From Virgibacillus sp. MSP4-1 (GTDB taxonomy: Bacteria; Bacillota; Bacilli; Bacillales; Alkalibacillaceae), in assembly GCF_010092505.1 (NCBI RefSeq), contig NZ_CP048021.1, forward strand, positions 3,268,439 through 3,332,438: a DNA stretch of 64,000 bases, in the 5' to 3' direction. The position numbers and the translations under genes are program-made. Positions 17,537 to 26,646 of the stretch are shown here, piece after piece (the stretch's first letter is position 1; each line of letters starts with the position of its first letter). Under the pieces are notes generated by a model. That model was not told where the DNA came from. It was given only the letters and a program-made list of their open reading frames with translations, and did no database searches.

Positions 17537-17574
17537 GAAATGTAAATGTATATGTAACTATATATGTTTACATT
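17537..17574. terminator. hairpin after the CD-NTase gene
   Basis: AAATGTAAA and TTTACATTT are complementary arms around an AT-rich loop, followed by TCTTA. It is weak as a terminator but sits between the cyclase and the next gene, so transcription may be partly separated there. Confidence 0.4.
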
Positions 17575-17628
17575 TTCTTAAATATCAATTAAGTTGAACT
17601 TGTAATTAATAATAAATGGGGGATGTCT

Positions 17629-18468
17629 ATGAGATATTTTGCAGAAAGGAATGATTTTTTAAATAGTGACTTTTCTATTAGTTATAAAGGTTTGAAAAAT
17701 TATTTTAATCAGATACATAGATACTTTGAGGACAGAAAGTTATTTGAGGTAGCACGCAATGGAGTTTGGCAATCAGAGCAATTTAAGGATGACTACCAAT
17801 TGTATCCACCTTCATTGTCCCCATCACCAGAGATATTCTTTATCAATCATTTGAATAGGGATAAAGTATATCCTATTTGGGAATATTACGATACTTACAA
17901 AGAAGAAGAACTATTTACGGTGATTGAAATTCTTTACGATCATATTGGTGTATATGATCATAAAAAAGGTACTTTTATTTCAGATGAATATAAAAAGGAA
18001 TTTGCTGAACATATAAATAACTTGTTGAAGAGATATAAAAGTGGTTATTACTTGAATGAGAAGTACGGTTTTATAATGGAATTACCTAATGATGCGATAA
18101 CTGCACTTATGAATACGGAAAAGCCTGAAACTATGGATGACGATGTTATAGAGCAGTTAAAAACATCCGTAAAAATGTACTATAGATTTGATTCGAATGA
18201 AGAAACCAAAAAGAAGGCTATAAATATTTTAGCAGATATTTTAGAACCGTTAAGGAATGATTTGAAAGAGATTTTAAACAACGAGTATGACGTAAACAAA
18301 AATAATCATGATAAAGCCATATTCAATATTGTTAATGGTTTTAATATACGTCATAATGACAAAAAGCAACTAACAGATTACAGTAAACAAATTTGGTATG
18401 ATTGGATGATGCAATACTATACAAGCGTTATTTTTACTTACTATAGGTTAAAATCAGAATACGAGTAA
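17629..18468 (+). CDS. hypothetical protein at the end of the defence block
   Basis: I do not recognise this 279-residue protein. It is soluble, rich in aromatic and charged residues and largely helical by eye. The C-terminus (IFNIVNGFNIRHNDKKQLTDYSKQIWYDWMMQYYTSVIFTYYRL) recalls the terminal helix of some abortive-infection or HEPN-like proteins, but no catalytic motif is clear. GGGGGA precedes the ATG at 17629 by five bases. It follows the CBASS-like pair by about 100 bases and is the last gene before attR, so it is either a third component or an independent defence gene. Both are inference from position. Confidence 0.5.
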   Translation: MRYFAERNDFLNSDFSISYKGLKNYFNQIHRYFEDRKLFEVARNGVWQSEQFKDDYQLYPPSLSPSPEIFFINHLNRDKVYPIWEYYDTYKEEELFTVIEILYDHIGVYDHKKGTFISDEYKKEFAEHINNLLKRYKSGYYLNEKYGFIMELPNDAITALMNTEKPETMDDDVIEQLKTSVKMYYRFDSNEETKKKAINILADILEPLRNDLKEILNNEYDVNKNNHDKAIFNIVNGFNIRHNDKKQLTDYSKQIWYDWMMQYYTSVIFTYYRLKSEYE

Positions 18469-18645
18469 AAGAAGCAATAAAGGATTTAATTGAAAATCCA
18501 TCTTCTATTAGAAAATTTCATCAGTCACAACAAGGGGAGATTCAGAAGATTTATGAAAAGAACATCTAAAAGACGAGAGTATTAATTCTCTCGTCTATAT
18601 TTAGAACTCAATCTTGTTATGAAGAAAAAATACATATTCTATTCT

Positions 18646-18665
18646 TTTTACACAAATTTTACACA
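18646..18665. repeat. right integrase arm-type sites
   Basis: Two copies of TTTTACACA start at 18646 and 18657, 11 bases apart, about 45 bases inside attR. They match the three copies at the left end (1682-1713). Confidence 0.7.
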
Positions 18666-18707
18666 TCACATATCTAACCCCTTATATACCAACGATTCGC
18701 CCCCAAT

Positions 18708-18729
18708 TTCGACCCCGACCACCGGTATC
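18708..18729 (+). repeat. attR direct repeat (22 bp)
   Basis: Identical to 1538-1559 in tRNA-Leu(CAA), but without the rest of the tRNA upstream. It marks the right edge of the island. The preceding bases CGCCCCCAATTTCG are an approximate inverted copy of AGGGGCGAAATTG just inside attL, so the crossover core may have inverted binding sites. Confidence 0.9.
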
Positions 18730-18817
18730 TAATCTAAACACACAAATAACTAAATATTATGATTGTAAATGGTAAGGACATAAGTTAAGTGTTCTTACCT
18801 TTCTTTATTTTTGGGCT

Positions 18818-19787
18818 CTAAAAAAGGGCTCTAAAATAAATGTTGGGATACAGAAAAAATTCAGACAAATAAAAACACGCAATCTCCTAATTTTGTTAAA
18901 CTTTGTTTAGACCAATAAACAACCACAAAAAGGAGATGCGTGCAATTGCATTCTAACATTTCTTTACCAGGATTAGAAGAGTTTATCATTACTAAATCAT
19001 TTGAGAAAGATGGGTACTATCAACTTCATGTGGAGTTGGAGCGTGTACCTCACCAATGTCCGTGCTGTAGACAAGTTACGGATCGAGTCCATGATTACCG
19101 TGTCCAAAAAATTAAAGATCATCATATTTTTGGGAGACGAACAGCCTTATTTTACCGGAAACGTCGGTATGTTTGTGAAAATGAAAACTGCCGGAAAACG
19201 ATTTTATGAAGAGAATTCGATAGTGGAGCGATACCAAAGGCAATCCGTAGAGTTTAGCCAGGCGATAGGTATGGAGTTAATCAATGATAAGAACTTTAAG
19301 GATGTCGCAGATCGCTTCGACACCTCTCCTACAACGGTTATGCGCCGTTTTGATCAGGTTAGTGCTTCGATGTTAAGGGAAACAAATAAATTACCTGAGG
19401 TTATTGCGATAGATGAATATAAGGGGGATGCAGGTGGAGAAAAGTATCAAACCGTTATTGCCGATCCGGTTGAAAGAAAACCATTAGAGATTCTAAAGAC
19501 CGCAAAAAAGAAACACTAATGGTCTATTTACGAGAACATGGAGATAACGTAGAGGTTGTAGTCATGGATATGAGTCATACCTTCAAAGCAGCTGTTAATC
19601 AAGCTCTGGGACGACCGGTTGTAGTAGCTGATTGATTTCACTTTTGCCGGTATATCTATCGGGCTTTAGAAAGAGTTCGACGGAAGGTACAAAATGAGTT
19701 TAATGATTACGATAGTAAGAAATGCAAACGAATGCGCCACGTGTTTCATAAGCATTATGTGTCATTACCCTGGCTTTTTAAGATTTG
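18818..19787 (+). pseudogene. ISL3-family transposase, degenerate
   Basis: A left end resembling ISL3 termini (GGGCTCTAAAA, then ATAAATGTTGGG) precedes a transposase broken into at least three frames. The zinc-ribbon N-terminus (CPCCRQVTDRVHDYRVQKI) starts at 18940. The helix-turn-helix and first catalytic Asp region (VIAIDEYKGDAGGEKYQTVIADP) is in a second frame to 19519. A third frame carries VVVMDMSHTFKAAVNQALGRP with an internal TGA, then ends near 19785. The C-terminal third and the right end are missing. It sits just outside attR. Confidence 0.85.
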
Positions 19788-19917
19788 AAATTGATTGTAT
19801 TATTCTATATTATTAAATAGGCATAGAAGAAAGGAGAAAATAGTGATTGCCGTATGTATTAAATGAAAGACACAACACACACTTTATTTAGTAAATATAA
19901 TTTAGGAGGAAGTAAAT

Positions 19918-20814
19918 GTGAAGAAGATTAAAACTTTATTACTACCTATGATTTTGATGATAAGTGTATTATTAGTTGCCTGCGTTGGTAATGATGAAGG
20001 CAATAATGGTGAAGAAGATGCACAGGGAAATGACACAGAGGACAAAGGTGTTATTACGATTGGGAATGCGCCTTATGATTATGAAACGCCTCCCGTTGAA
20101 ATCACAAAACTTGTGGCAGAAGAGCAAGGCTATGAGGTAGAAGTTTTGGAAGGTGATGTAGGATTTATGTTCCTATCCATGCAACAGGGAGATGTCGATA
20201 TATGGCCTGGACTTTGGCCGAACATTCATGAAACATACTATAAAAAATTTGCAGGAGAATTCCAAGAGGGAAGTACAATCTTTGATGGCGCACCAACTGG
20301 ATGGGTAGTGCCGACCTATATGGGTATTGAATCTATTGAAGAATTAGTAGGTAATGAAGACATTGTCGATGGAAAGTTAATTGGCTTTGAGCCTGGTTCA
20401 GGGATGATGCTTACATCTGAAGAGGTTGTAGAAGCTTACGACTTAGATCTTGAGCTTGTATCTGGAACAATGTCATCCATGTTAACTGAAGTCGATTATG
20501 CAATTAGTCAACAAGAACCAATCTTATTCTTAGGCTGGCGCCCACATACTATGTTTAGAAAATATGACATCGTAGCACTTGAAGATCCTAAAGGTTACTG
20601 GGGTGATGATAGCTTAGTTTGGGGAGTAAATAACGATTTTAAATCAAAGGCACCAGACATCTACAACTTTGTTAATAACTTTAAAATGAGTATTGATGAA
20701 GTAGAGGAGTACCTCTATCAAAATCAAGATAAAGGCCAAGATGCTACAGAGTTAGCAAAACAATGGATAGAAGACAATCGTTCGGATATCGATGCTTGGT
20801 TAAAAGAACAATAA
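19918..20814 (+). CDS. glycine betaine/proline-type ABC transporter substrate-binding lipoprotein
   Basis: This 298-residue protein has a lipoprotein signal (hydrophobic helix then LVAC, Cys about residue 22) and an OpuAC/ProX-type binding domain: NAPYDYETPPVEITKLVAEEQGY, GDVDIWPGLWPN and ILFLGWRPHTMF, aromatic-rich segments of the kind that form the cage for quaternary amines. It starts at GTG 19918 behind AGGAGGA. The next two genes encode the ATPase and permease, so it is an osmoprotectant uptake system. The exact substrate (betaine, proline betaine, carnitine or choline) cannot be read from sequence. Confidence 0.85.
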   Translation: MKKIKTLLLPMILMISVLLVACVGNDEGNNGEEDAQGNDTEDKGVITIGNAPYDYETPPVEITKLVAEEQGYEVEVLEGDVGFMFLSMQQGDVDIWPGLWPNIHETYYKKFAGEFQEGSTIFDGAPTGWVVPTYMGIESIEELVGNEDIVDGKLIGFEPGSGMMLTSEEVVEAYDLDLELVSGTMSSMLTEVDYAISQQEPILFLGWRPHTMFRKYDIVALEDPKGYWGDDSLVWGVNNDFKSKAPDIYNFVNNFKMSIDEVEEYLYQNQDKGQDATELAKQWIEDNRSDIDAWLKEQ

Positions 20815-20825
20815 GGGTGGCGTAA

Positions 20826-22022
20826 ATGTCAATTATTAAAGTTGAAAATCTTTATAAAGTCTTTGGGAAGGAACCAAAGGCAGCAATAAAATTGGTGGAA
20901 CAAGGTTATACAAAAGACGAAATCATGGAGAAAACCGGCAATACAGTCGGGATTAAAGATGTATCCTTTGAAGTGGAAGCTGGAGAATCCTTTGTTGTTA
21001 TGGGCCTGTCAGGTAGCGGAAAGTCAACGTTAGTTCGCTGCCTTAACCGTTTAATTGAACCAACATCAGGATCCATTTATATTAATGATAAAGATATTAC
21101 AAAGATGGATAAGCAGGAATTATCTGATATTCGTAAAAAAACCATTAATATGGTTTTTCAGAACTTTGCTATTTTTCCTCATAAAACCGTTCTTGAAAAT
21201 GCTTCTTACGGATTAAAGGTACGTGGAATAGCCAAAGAAGAACGGGAACAAAAGGGACGAGAAGCCTTAGACAACGTTGGTTTAAAAGGATGGGAAGATT
21301 CTTATCCTTCCAATTTGAGTGGTGGAATGCAACAACGGGTCGGCCTTGCGCGTGCACTTGCAACAGATTCAGAAATTTTATTGATGGACGAAGCCTTTAG
21401 TGCACTGGATCCATTAATTAGAAAAGATATGCAGACTGAACTGCTAGAACTTCAAGATAGCTTACAAAAAACTATCGTCTTTATCACCCATGATTTGGAT
21501 GAAGCCTTACGTATAGGTGATCGCATTGCTTTGATGAAAGATGGAGAGATTGTTCAAATAGGCACCCCAGAGGAAATTATGATGTCTCCTGCCACAGATT
21601 ATGTTAAAAAGTTTGTTGAGGATGTGGATCGCTCACGGGTTTTAACTGCAGAAATGATGATGAAGAAAACAACAACTGTTGTTCGTTATCCAAAAGATGG
21701 CCCACGTGTGGCCCTTCATCGGATGAATGAAAGTGATATTTCAAGTATTTTTGTTTTAGATAAACAAAGTCGGCTTATCGGTATTGTAATGGCGGAAGAT
21801 GCTTTGGAGGCAGTAGAAAATAATGAAACAAGTCTTGATTCCATTATTCAAAAGGACATTCCAAAAGCGCTCCCTGATACGCCAGTGAAAGAAATGTTTG
21901 CTTTATTAACGGGAAAGAACTTACCTTTAGCTGTTGTTGATGAAAATGAAAAGTTTCTTGGTATTGTTGTTCGCGGAACCGTGATGGCAAAGCTTGCTGA
22001 AGGGGGGACTGAAAATGTTTGA
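20826..22022 (+). CDS. glycine betaine/proline-type ABC transporter ATP-binding protein
   Basis: This 398-residue ATPase of the OpuAA/ProV type has Walker A GLSGSGKST, signature LSGGMQQRVGLARA, Walker B ILLMDEAFSALDP and the switch His in FITHD. After about residue 275 it has two CBS-like repeats (SSIFVLDKQSRLIGIV, LPLAVVDENEKFLGIV), which in OpuA sense ionic strength. It starts 11 bases after the binding protein and overlaps the permease start by eight bases, indicating translational coupling. Confidence 0.93.
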   Translation: MSIIKVENLYKVFGKEPKAAIKLVEQGYTKDEIMEKTGNTVGIKDVSFEVEAGESFVVMGLSGSGKSTLVRCLNRLIEPTSGSIYINDKDITKMDKQELSDIRKKTINMVFQNFAIFPHKTVLENASYGLKVRGIAKEEREQKGREALDNVGLKGWEDSYPSNLSGGMQQRVGLARALATDSEILLMDEAFSALDPLIRKDMQTELLELQDSLQKTIVFITHDLDEALRIGDRIALMKDGEIVQIGTPEEIMMSPATDYVKKFVEDVDRSRVLTAEMMMKKTTTVVRYPKDGPRVALHRMNESDISSIFVLDKQSRLIGIVMAEDALEAVENNETSLDSIIQKDIPKALPDTPVKEMFALLTGKNLPLAVVDENEKFLGIVVRGTVMAKLAEGGTENV

Positions 22023-22854
22023 TTTTTACATTCCGTTAGAAGATTGGATTAACGCCGGTTTTGAAAAAATAAGTAGTGTTCTCAGTCCTATATTACGCTC
22101 AGCAAGTGAAGTATTAGAAACCTTAATTAATGCATTTGAAGAGTTGCTACTATGGCCGCCAGCAATTGTAATCATGGTGTTAGTGTCCTTATTAGTTTGG
22201 TGGGCATCTAGTTTTCGTCTAGCTATTTTTGCATTTGTAGGACTTTTGCTTACTTTTGGAATTGATATTTGGGATGCTACGATGGCAACCATTGCTCTAG
22301 CTCTATCAGGAACCGCCGTTTCATTGATTATCGGCATTCCATTAGGTATTATTGCATCACAAAGTAATGTATTTGAACGCATGCTAAGACCTATATTGGA
22401 TTTTATGCAAACGATCCCTAGTTTCGTTTATCTTATACCAGCAGTTATGTTTTTTGGTATGGGGAAAGTTGCTGCGCTTGTTGCCACAATGATTTTTGCT
22501 ATGCCTCCAGCCGCCCGTCTAACAACATTAGGTATTCGAGAAGTATCTGGTGAAATGGTTGAAGCGGCTAAGGCATTTGGATCTGGAAGGTGGCAAACTT
22601 TAAAGGAAGTGCAGTTACCCCTTGCTTTACCTACCATTATGGCAGGTGTCAATCAATGTATCATGATGGCGCTGGCAATGACCGTTATTGCATCCATGAT
22701 TGGAGCTGGTGGTTTAGGTAACATTGTGTTACGATCCATGCAAAGTATCAATATTGGCTTAGGTGTTGTTGGTGGTTTAGGTATTGTTGTCCTTGCCATC
22801 CTATTAGATCGAATGACAGAAAGTATTTCCAATAAAATGAATAAAAATAAATAA
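22015..22854 (+). CDS. glycine betaine/proline-type ABC transporter permease
   Basis: This protein of about 279 residues has several membrane helices and the BPD-type permease EAA loop (AAKAFGSGRWQTLKEVQLPLALPTIMAGVNQ). It resembles OpuAB/ProW. The ATG at 22015 follows GGGGGGA and overlaps the ATPase stop. With the two upstream genes it forms an osmoprotectant importer in the order binding protein, ATPase, permease, which differs from the B. subtilis opuA order. Confidence 0.92.
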   Translation: MFDFYIPLEDWINAGFEKISSVLSPILRSASEVLETLINAFEELLLWPPAIVIMVLVSLLVWWASSFRLAIFAFVGLLLTFGIDIWDATMATIALALSGTAVSLIIGIPLGIIASQSNVFERMLRPILDFMQTIPSFVYLIPAVMFFGMGKVAALVATMIFAMPPAARLTTLGIREVSGEMVEAAKAFGSGRWQTLKEVQLPLALPTIMAGVNQCIMMALAMTVIASMIGAGGLGNIVLRSMQSINIGLGVVGGLGIVVLAILLDRMTESISNKMNKNK

Positions 22855-22918
22855 AGGGTATGAATGGGACTGTTTTGTCGATAAATTGACTAGACAGCCT
22901 CTTAAATACTGGGTTTAA

Positions 22919-22966
22919 GGGTCAGGCCCCACAAATGGACAAACGTCTTTTTGTGGGGCCTGACCT
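22919..22966. repeat. dispersed palindrome, GGTCAGGCCCC type
   Basis: Perfect long arms GGTCAGGCCCCACAAA and TTTGTGGGGCCTGACC enclose TGGACAAACGTCTTT. The centre (AAATGGAC....GTC) is shared with hairpins at 26588 and 37999 although the arms differ. It sits downstream of the betaine operon and may terminate it. Confidence 0.7.
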
Positions 22967-22984
22967 TTGTTTACGCATAAAACG

Positions 22985-23330
22985 CGAATTAACGGCCCGC
23001 ATAACTAATCGTTGTAGCACGACATTGTTCAAAAATGTGTTCCTGCAAGCGATAGGTTTGATGGCTTCCAGATGGTACAGAAGATAAGGGTTTGCAAAAC
23101 AATTTCTTGCAGTTCTGACAACGCCATCGTTTGACATGAATGAGTAGATGCAAATACTTATGAATTAGATTCATGTCCCTTACTCTTCGTAGACGTTTAT
23201 CGTGCCGCCTAAGGTTTTTTGAAAAATCGCAGTGAATACATCGATTTGAGGGTTCGATGGTTTCCACCTCTAGTAGTATTCTTGTTTCTTGAATGGTCTG
23301 CCAGTACTTATAAACGTTATTATGACGACG
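22985..23330 (-). pseudogene. ISL3-family transposase N-terminal fragment
   Basis: The minus-strand frame encodes a zinc-binding region (CIHCDFSKNLRRHDKRLRRVRD, then WRCQNCKKLFCKPL) typical of the ISL3 transposase N-terminus. It stops after about 92 codons, and no catalytic part follows. It is a different element from the fragment at 18.9 kb. Confidence 0.7.
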
Positions 23331-23460
23331 TTTACGCGAATTGGACGTCGTCTTTGTTACGTTAAATTATAGGTAAACGTGCGAATACTATCGTTTGGCT
23401 TCACGCGCTTTCCTTTGAATTGTATTCGATGGGAGGCGCTTTTTTATGGGAAAAAGTAAA

Positions 23461-23505
23461 CGGAGAGACAACCGCCTTAATTTATTTGTTGGGTGGTGTC
23501 TCTCA
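23461..23505. terminator. hairpin
   Basis: GGAGAGACAACCGCC pairs with GGTGGTGTCTCTC around an AT-rich loop (one or two mismatches). It lies about 80 bases before the thioredoxin-like gene and may be left from an upstream transcript. Confidence 0.4.
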
Positions 23506-23584
23506 GTAATGTAGTGTTCATTCGACAAATGCTAACCAACTGTCTTAAGATAATGATATAAGAGAATGAAAGCCAGGTGATCAT

Positions 23585-24139
23585 ATGAAAACGGAAGAAC
23601 AGTATTTTTTAGAAGGAAAATCAATTCAGCAATATATGGATGAGATGAGTAAATTAAAAGAAGAAAGTTTTCGTGTTTATCAGGAGTTTGAATTACCTAA
23701 AGATGGAATTGTGGATGAACTGAAAAAGCATTCTTTGCACTTTTTAGTCATTACGGAAGATTGGTGTGGGGATGCGATGATGATTAATCCAGTTATTCGA
23801 AAGCTGGCTGAAGCTGCAGACATTGAAATGCGTGTCACATTAAGAGATGAAGATACAGACCTTATTGATCGCCACTTAACCAATGGGGGACGAGCGATAC
23901 CAATTATTTTAATTTTAAATGAGGAAGGTCGATTAATTGGCAAATGGGGGCCGCGTGCACCTGAAGTCCAACAAATTGTTGATGAATACCGCGCTACACT
24001 ACCAACTAAAGACGACCCTGCTTTTCCGGAAAAACAAAAAGAAGTCTTTTCCGCGTTACAGAAAAGATATGCAGATGAACCACTCCTTTGGTCATATGTT
24101 TACGAGAGCTTCAAACAAACATTAAAGGCAATTCTGTAA
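23585..24139 (+). CDS. thioredoxin-family protein
   Basis: This 184-residue protein has a thioredoxin-like fold: the strand LHFLVITEDWCGDAMMINPVIRKLAE carries a single active-site-like Cys (WCGDA in place of WCGPC) and the cis-Pro strand GGRAIPIILILNEEGRLIGKWGPR follows. Such monothiol-type thioredoxin-like proteins are common in Bacillaceae with no fixed role. AGGTGATC precedes the ATG. It appears to be a single-gene unit. Confidence 0.8.
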   Translation: MKTEEQYFLEGKSIQQYMDEMSKLKEESFRVYQEFELPKDGIVDELKKHSLHFLVITEDWCGDAMMINPVIRKLAEAADIEMRVTLRDEDTDLIDRHLTNGGRAIPIILILNEEGRLIGKWGPRAPEVQQIVDEYRATLPTKDDPAFPEKQKEVFSALQKRYADEPLLWSYVYESFKQTLKAIL

Positions 24140-24220
24140 TCGAAAAGTGTAAGGTACTTGCCAGGTTAACAGAGGTAAGCGACTAGCTGGCAGACTAAAA
24201 GAGAAACGAATCTTCTGTCC

Positions 24221-24568
24221 GTGAAACAATTTGTGAAACAAGATTTTTCGGGTTGTGCCAGGCACCTTAATAAGACCTGGCTTGCAAACAGAGAAGTTGA
24301 AATTGATGATGATGTCCTCATTGTGAAAGCACAAAATGCATTTGCTGCACATTGGTTAGAAACTAAATACAAAGAAATGATTTTCTATACAGTTAAAGAA
24401 GTGGCCGGAAAAACATATGAAATAGAGATCAAATCAAATGATGGAAAAATAACTGGCGTACATCATACGCAAAGTGAGCGTACAGACCTGCACGAAAAAA
24501 TTAAAGCATTAGAAAAGCGGGTCGAAATACTGGAACAACAGATTGAAGCAACGAATAAGATGAAATGA
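24221..24568 (+). CDS. DnaA N-terminal-domain-like protein
   Basis: Residues 18-75 resemble the DnaA domain I/RNA-like fold: a Trp helix, then VEIDDDVLIVKAQNAFAAHWLETKYKEMIFYTVKEVAGKTYEIEI, in the same order as in DnaA. The C-terminal 30 residues form a coiled coil (LHEKIKALEKRVEILEQQIEA). The N-terminus, which uses a GTG start without a clear binding site, runs through a GTGCCAGGCACC-type dispersed repeat, so the first helix may be truncated or altered. It could bind DnaA or DnaB-type partners; this is inference. Confidence 0.5.
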   Translation: MKQFVKQDFSGCARHLNKTWLANREVEIDDDVLIVKAQNAFAAHWLETKYKEMIFYTVKEVAGKTYEIEIKSNDGKITGVHHTQSERTDLHEKIKALEKRVEILEQQIEATNKMK

Positions 24569-24774
24569 GTCTGGGATTGGGTGCCTGGTACCTCATATGT
24601 ACACCTGTCCACGAAAAAGCACATGTATTCAGTGAGACCCCACTATGCTAAAGGAAAAATTGTAATGAAAATAAAAAGCGGGGCCTACCCCCTAAGGAGG
24701 CGGCCGCTCCACTTACTTAAAGCAATAGAATAACGGGAGATTGGCCTCACTTGTTCTTACCATCATCAGAACAC

Positions 24775-26007
24775 CTAAAACACTGTCCGATCACTTAATT
24801 CCCTTTTCACTTCACGAGGTAAGTCCAGGAATGGCTGTATGTCCTGAACATATTCTAATATGCCCAAGTACTGTCCGTTTTCATCAAACACACCTTTATA
24901 CGTAATATGAACGAATTGGTCTTTCTTTTTGAACCACATCGTTTCGGACTCCCGTCTTCCTGATCTTAAGTCACGGATGAGTTCCATCACTTTGGGCATA
25001 CTTTTTGGTGGATGGCACTTTGATACATTTCGACCGATGGATGTTGGTGTGCGTATAAACATCATTTCTGAGGATTCTACGATTTCATTGAAGTATTTAA
25101 AGACCCCATTTTTATCGACGAACGTAATCTCCAGTGGTAAATGATTCAGAATATGATTTGCTTCATGAATGGTTAAATACCCTCCACCAAACCGTAAATG
25201 TTCGGAATGCGTTGCATGAACAGCAGCATCAGCCTCCTCCGTATCAGGTATCCATTTTTCTTTTGGTTCATCTATGGCATATCCAAAGGCTTTACTCTCC
25301 TTTGCAATCGCAGCCCAATCTTTTTCTTTAAAAAGAATCTTCGCTGTCGGTAATAGGGAGTACTCTTCATCAAAAATCATGTCCTTACAGGCTTGTTCCA
25401 GGTCAAGATAAGCCTGCTTGACGTATTTAAAATCGATGTTGGGGATTTTGTCCATCATCTTTCTGGTCGCTTTATATAACGTGCGGATTCGGTCATCACC
25501 TGCCCACATGGTTCTGGAAAGAGTATAGATGCCATAGCGCTCCAGTATTGGGAAATAGAGCTTTTCTTTCCGATTGTAATGGCTGTATAATGTCCCTAAT
25601 TGCTTCATGTCCTCTTTTAACTGCTCTGTCGGGTGTTCGGGGTCATTTTTCAAGGCATTCAGTTGGCTGCTTAGTCGGGCAAATAGATTTTCAAATGCTT
25701 GGTTTTCCTCATTAAATATTTGGATAGGATGACCTGTATGATCTGATTCAGGGACATGAATATCAAGAATGGAATGATTGTACAGTTGGTGAGAAATGTC
25801 AAAGAATTTTTGGATATCTTTCTTTTCTACTTCAGGATAAACATTTACCACCTGTTGCAAAATCAACAGGATGTCCAGGGTCTCTAAGTCCTGGACGTGC
25901 TGGTAAAAATCCTCTTGTATGTCTTGTTCTGACTCTTCATTTTGTAATCGAAGTAACAGATCTCTTATGTTCAGTACTCGTTTCGTATCTAAATAGGCTT
26001 TATTCAT
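24775..26007 (-). CDS. DUF438/hemerythrin/PAS domain protein
   Basis: This 410-residue protein has three parts: an N-terminal DUF438 helical domain (about 1-95), a hemerythrin-like HHE domain with conserved His and Glu residues (ENQAFENLF, LGTLYSHYNRKEKLYFPILERYGI), and a C-terminal PAS domain (IHEANHILNHLPLEITFVDKNGVFKYFN...). Family members are linked to oxygen or nitric-oxide sensing and repair of nitrosative damage. I chose the ATG at 26007 because AGAGGTGA lies five bases before it. A paralogous PAS-only protein is encoded 740 bases away on the other strand. Confidence 0.88.
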   Translation of the reverse strand: MNKAYLDTKRVLNIRDLLLRLQNEESEQDIQEDFYQHVQDLETLDILLILQQVVNVYPEVEKKDIQKFFDISHQLYNHSILDIHVPESDHTGHPIQIFNEENQAFENLFARLSSQLNALKNDPEHPTEQLKEDMKQLGTLYSHYNRKEKLYFPILERYGIYTLSRTMWAGDDRIRTLYKATRKMMDKIPNIDFKYVKQAYLDLEQACKDMIFDEEYSLLPTAKILFKEKDWAAIAKESKAFGYAIDEPKEKWIPDTEEADAAVHATHSEHLRFGGGYLTIHEANHILNHLPLEITFVDKNGVFKYFNEIVESSEMMFIRTPTSIGRNVSKCHPPKSMPKVMELIRDLRSGRRESETMWFKKKDQFVHITYKGVFDENGQYLGILEYVQDIQPFLDLPREVKRELSDRTVF

Positions 26008-26168
26008 TGATTTCACCTCTTCGTGTTTAAATAGCATTTTTCGAAGGCATTCATGCTGCATTTGTATCCTTACCTGCATTTTATCTGATTCGTTTTAGGG
26101 AAGGTGTGATTTATGACATTAAGATGTGGGGTCTGACCCTTTCAATAATGAAAAAGGAGGACGGCGTG

Positions 26169-26587
26169 ATGTATAATCTTAGAGCCAAAACGATTCAAAC
26201 GGCAACTTTTGGTATGGGCTGATTCTGGGGGATCTTCTGTATCATGATGAGAATCAAAAAGGAGTGGCGGAACGTGTGAAACGAGAGTGGGAGAGTAAGT
26301 TGGATGGCGTCATTCAAACAGAAATTCAACCTTTTTCAACGTTTCATCTGGCAGAAGATTATCACCAAAAGTATTATTTGAAAAGATTTAAAAGAGCAAC
26401 AGAAACAATTCAAAGACTCTTTCCCCATCACAAGGCATTTGTGGATGCTACCATTTCTGCCCGGTTAAACGGATTCGTTAAAGAGTTTGGAAAAATGAAC
26501 GAGTTGAAGAATGAGATAGAATACTGGAAACTCTCTGAGGAAGAAAAGCGTAAGTTGTTAACTCAATTATCTCAAATAAAGTGGTGA
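26169..26587 (+). pseudogene. msrA: peptide methionine sulfoxide reductase A remnant
   Basis: The start encodes TATFGMG followed by TGA and FWG, the MsrA active-site signature with the catalytic Cys codon replaced by stop (26220-26222). About 100 codons of the MsrA core are then missing. The sequence resumes in another frame at LYHDENQKGVAERVKREWE, followed by the MsrA C-terminal TEIQPFSTFHLAEDYHQKYYLKR and a family-specific helical tail to 26587. It is a decayed gene, not a selenoprotein, because the core is deleted. Confidence 0.85.
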
Positions 26588-26640
26588 GTGCCTGGAACAA
26601 ATGGACAAGTGTCTATTTGATGTTCCAGGTATTTTTTGTG
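26588..26640. repeat. dispersed palindrome, GTGCCTGGAAC type
   Basis: GCCTGGAACA and TGTTCCAGGT enclose AATGGACAAGTGTCTATTTGA and are followed by ATTTTTTG. It has the same centre as 22919 and 37999 but different arms. It follows the msrA remnant directly and looks able to terminate transcription. Confidence 0.65.
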
Positions 26641-26646
26641 GAAAAA

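Larger units (their letters stand above)
1538..18729. mobile_element. 17.2-kb genomic island in tRNA-Leu(CAA)
   Basis: The left boundary is 1538-1559 inside the tRNA-Leu and the right boundary is 18708-18729; both carry the same 22 bases. A tyrosine integrase lies just inside the left end, and TTTTACACA arm repeats lie at both ends. Inside are regulators, a DUF771 protein, a Rep-like protein and a defence block: type I restriction-modification, YgjP-type peptidase, CBASS-like pair. I see no conjugation machinery or virion structural genes. It therefore looks like an integrative mobilizable or satellite-type element whose cargo is anti-phage defence. Direct evidence for excision is not available from sequence alone. 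Confidence 0.88.

Noticed and set aside
26169..26587. Selenocysteine-containing MsrA
   Set aside because: The TGA sits at the catalytic Cys, but the enzyme core is missing and the remainder is in another frame, so this is decay.
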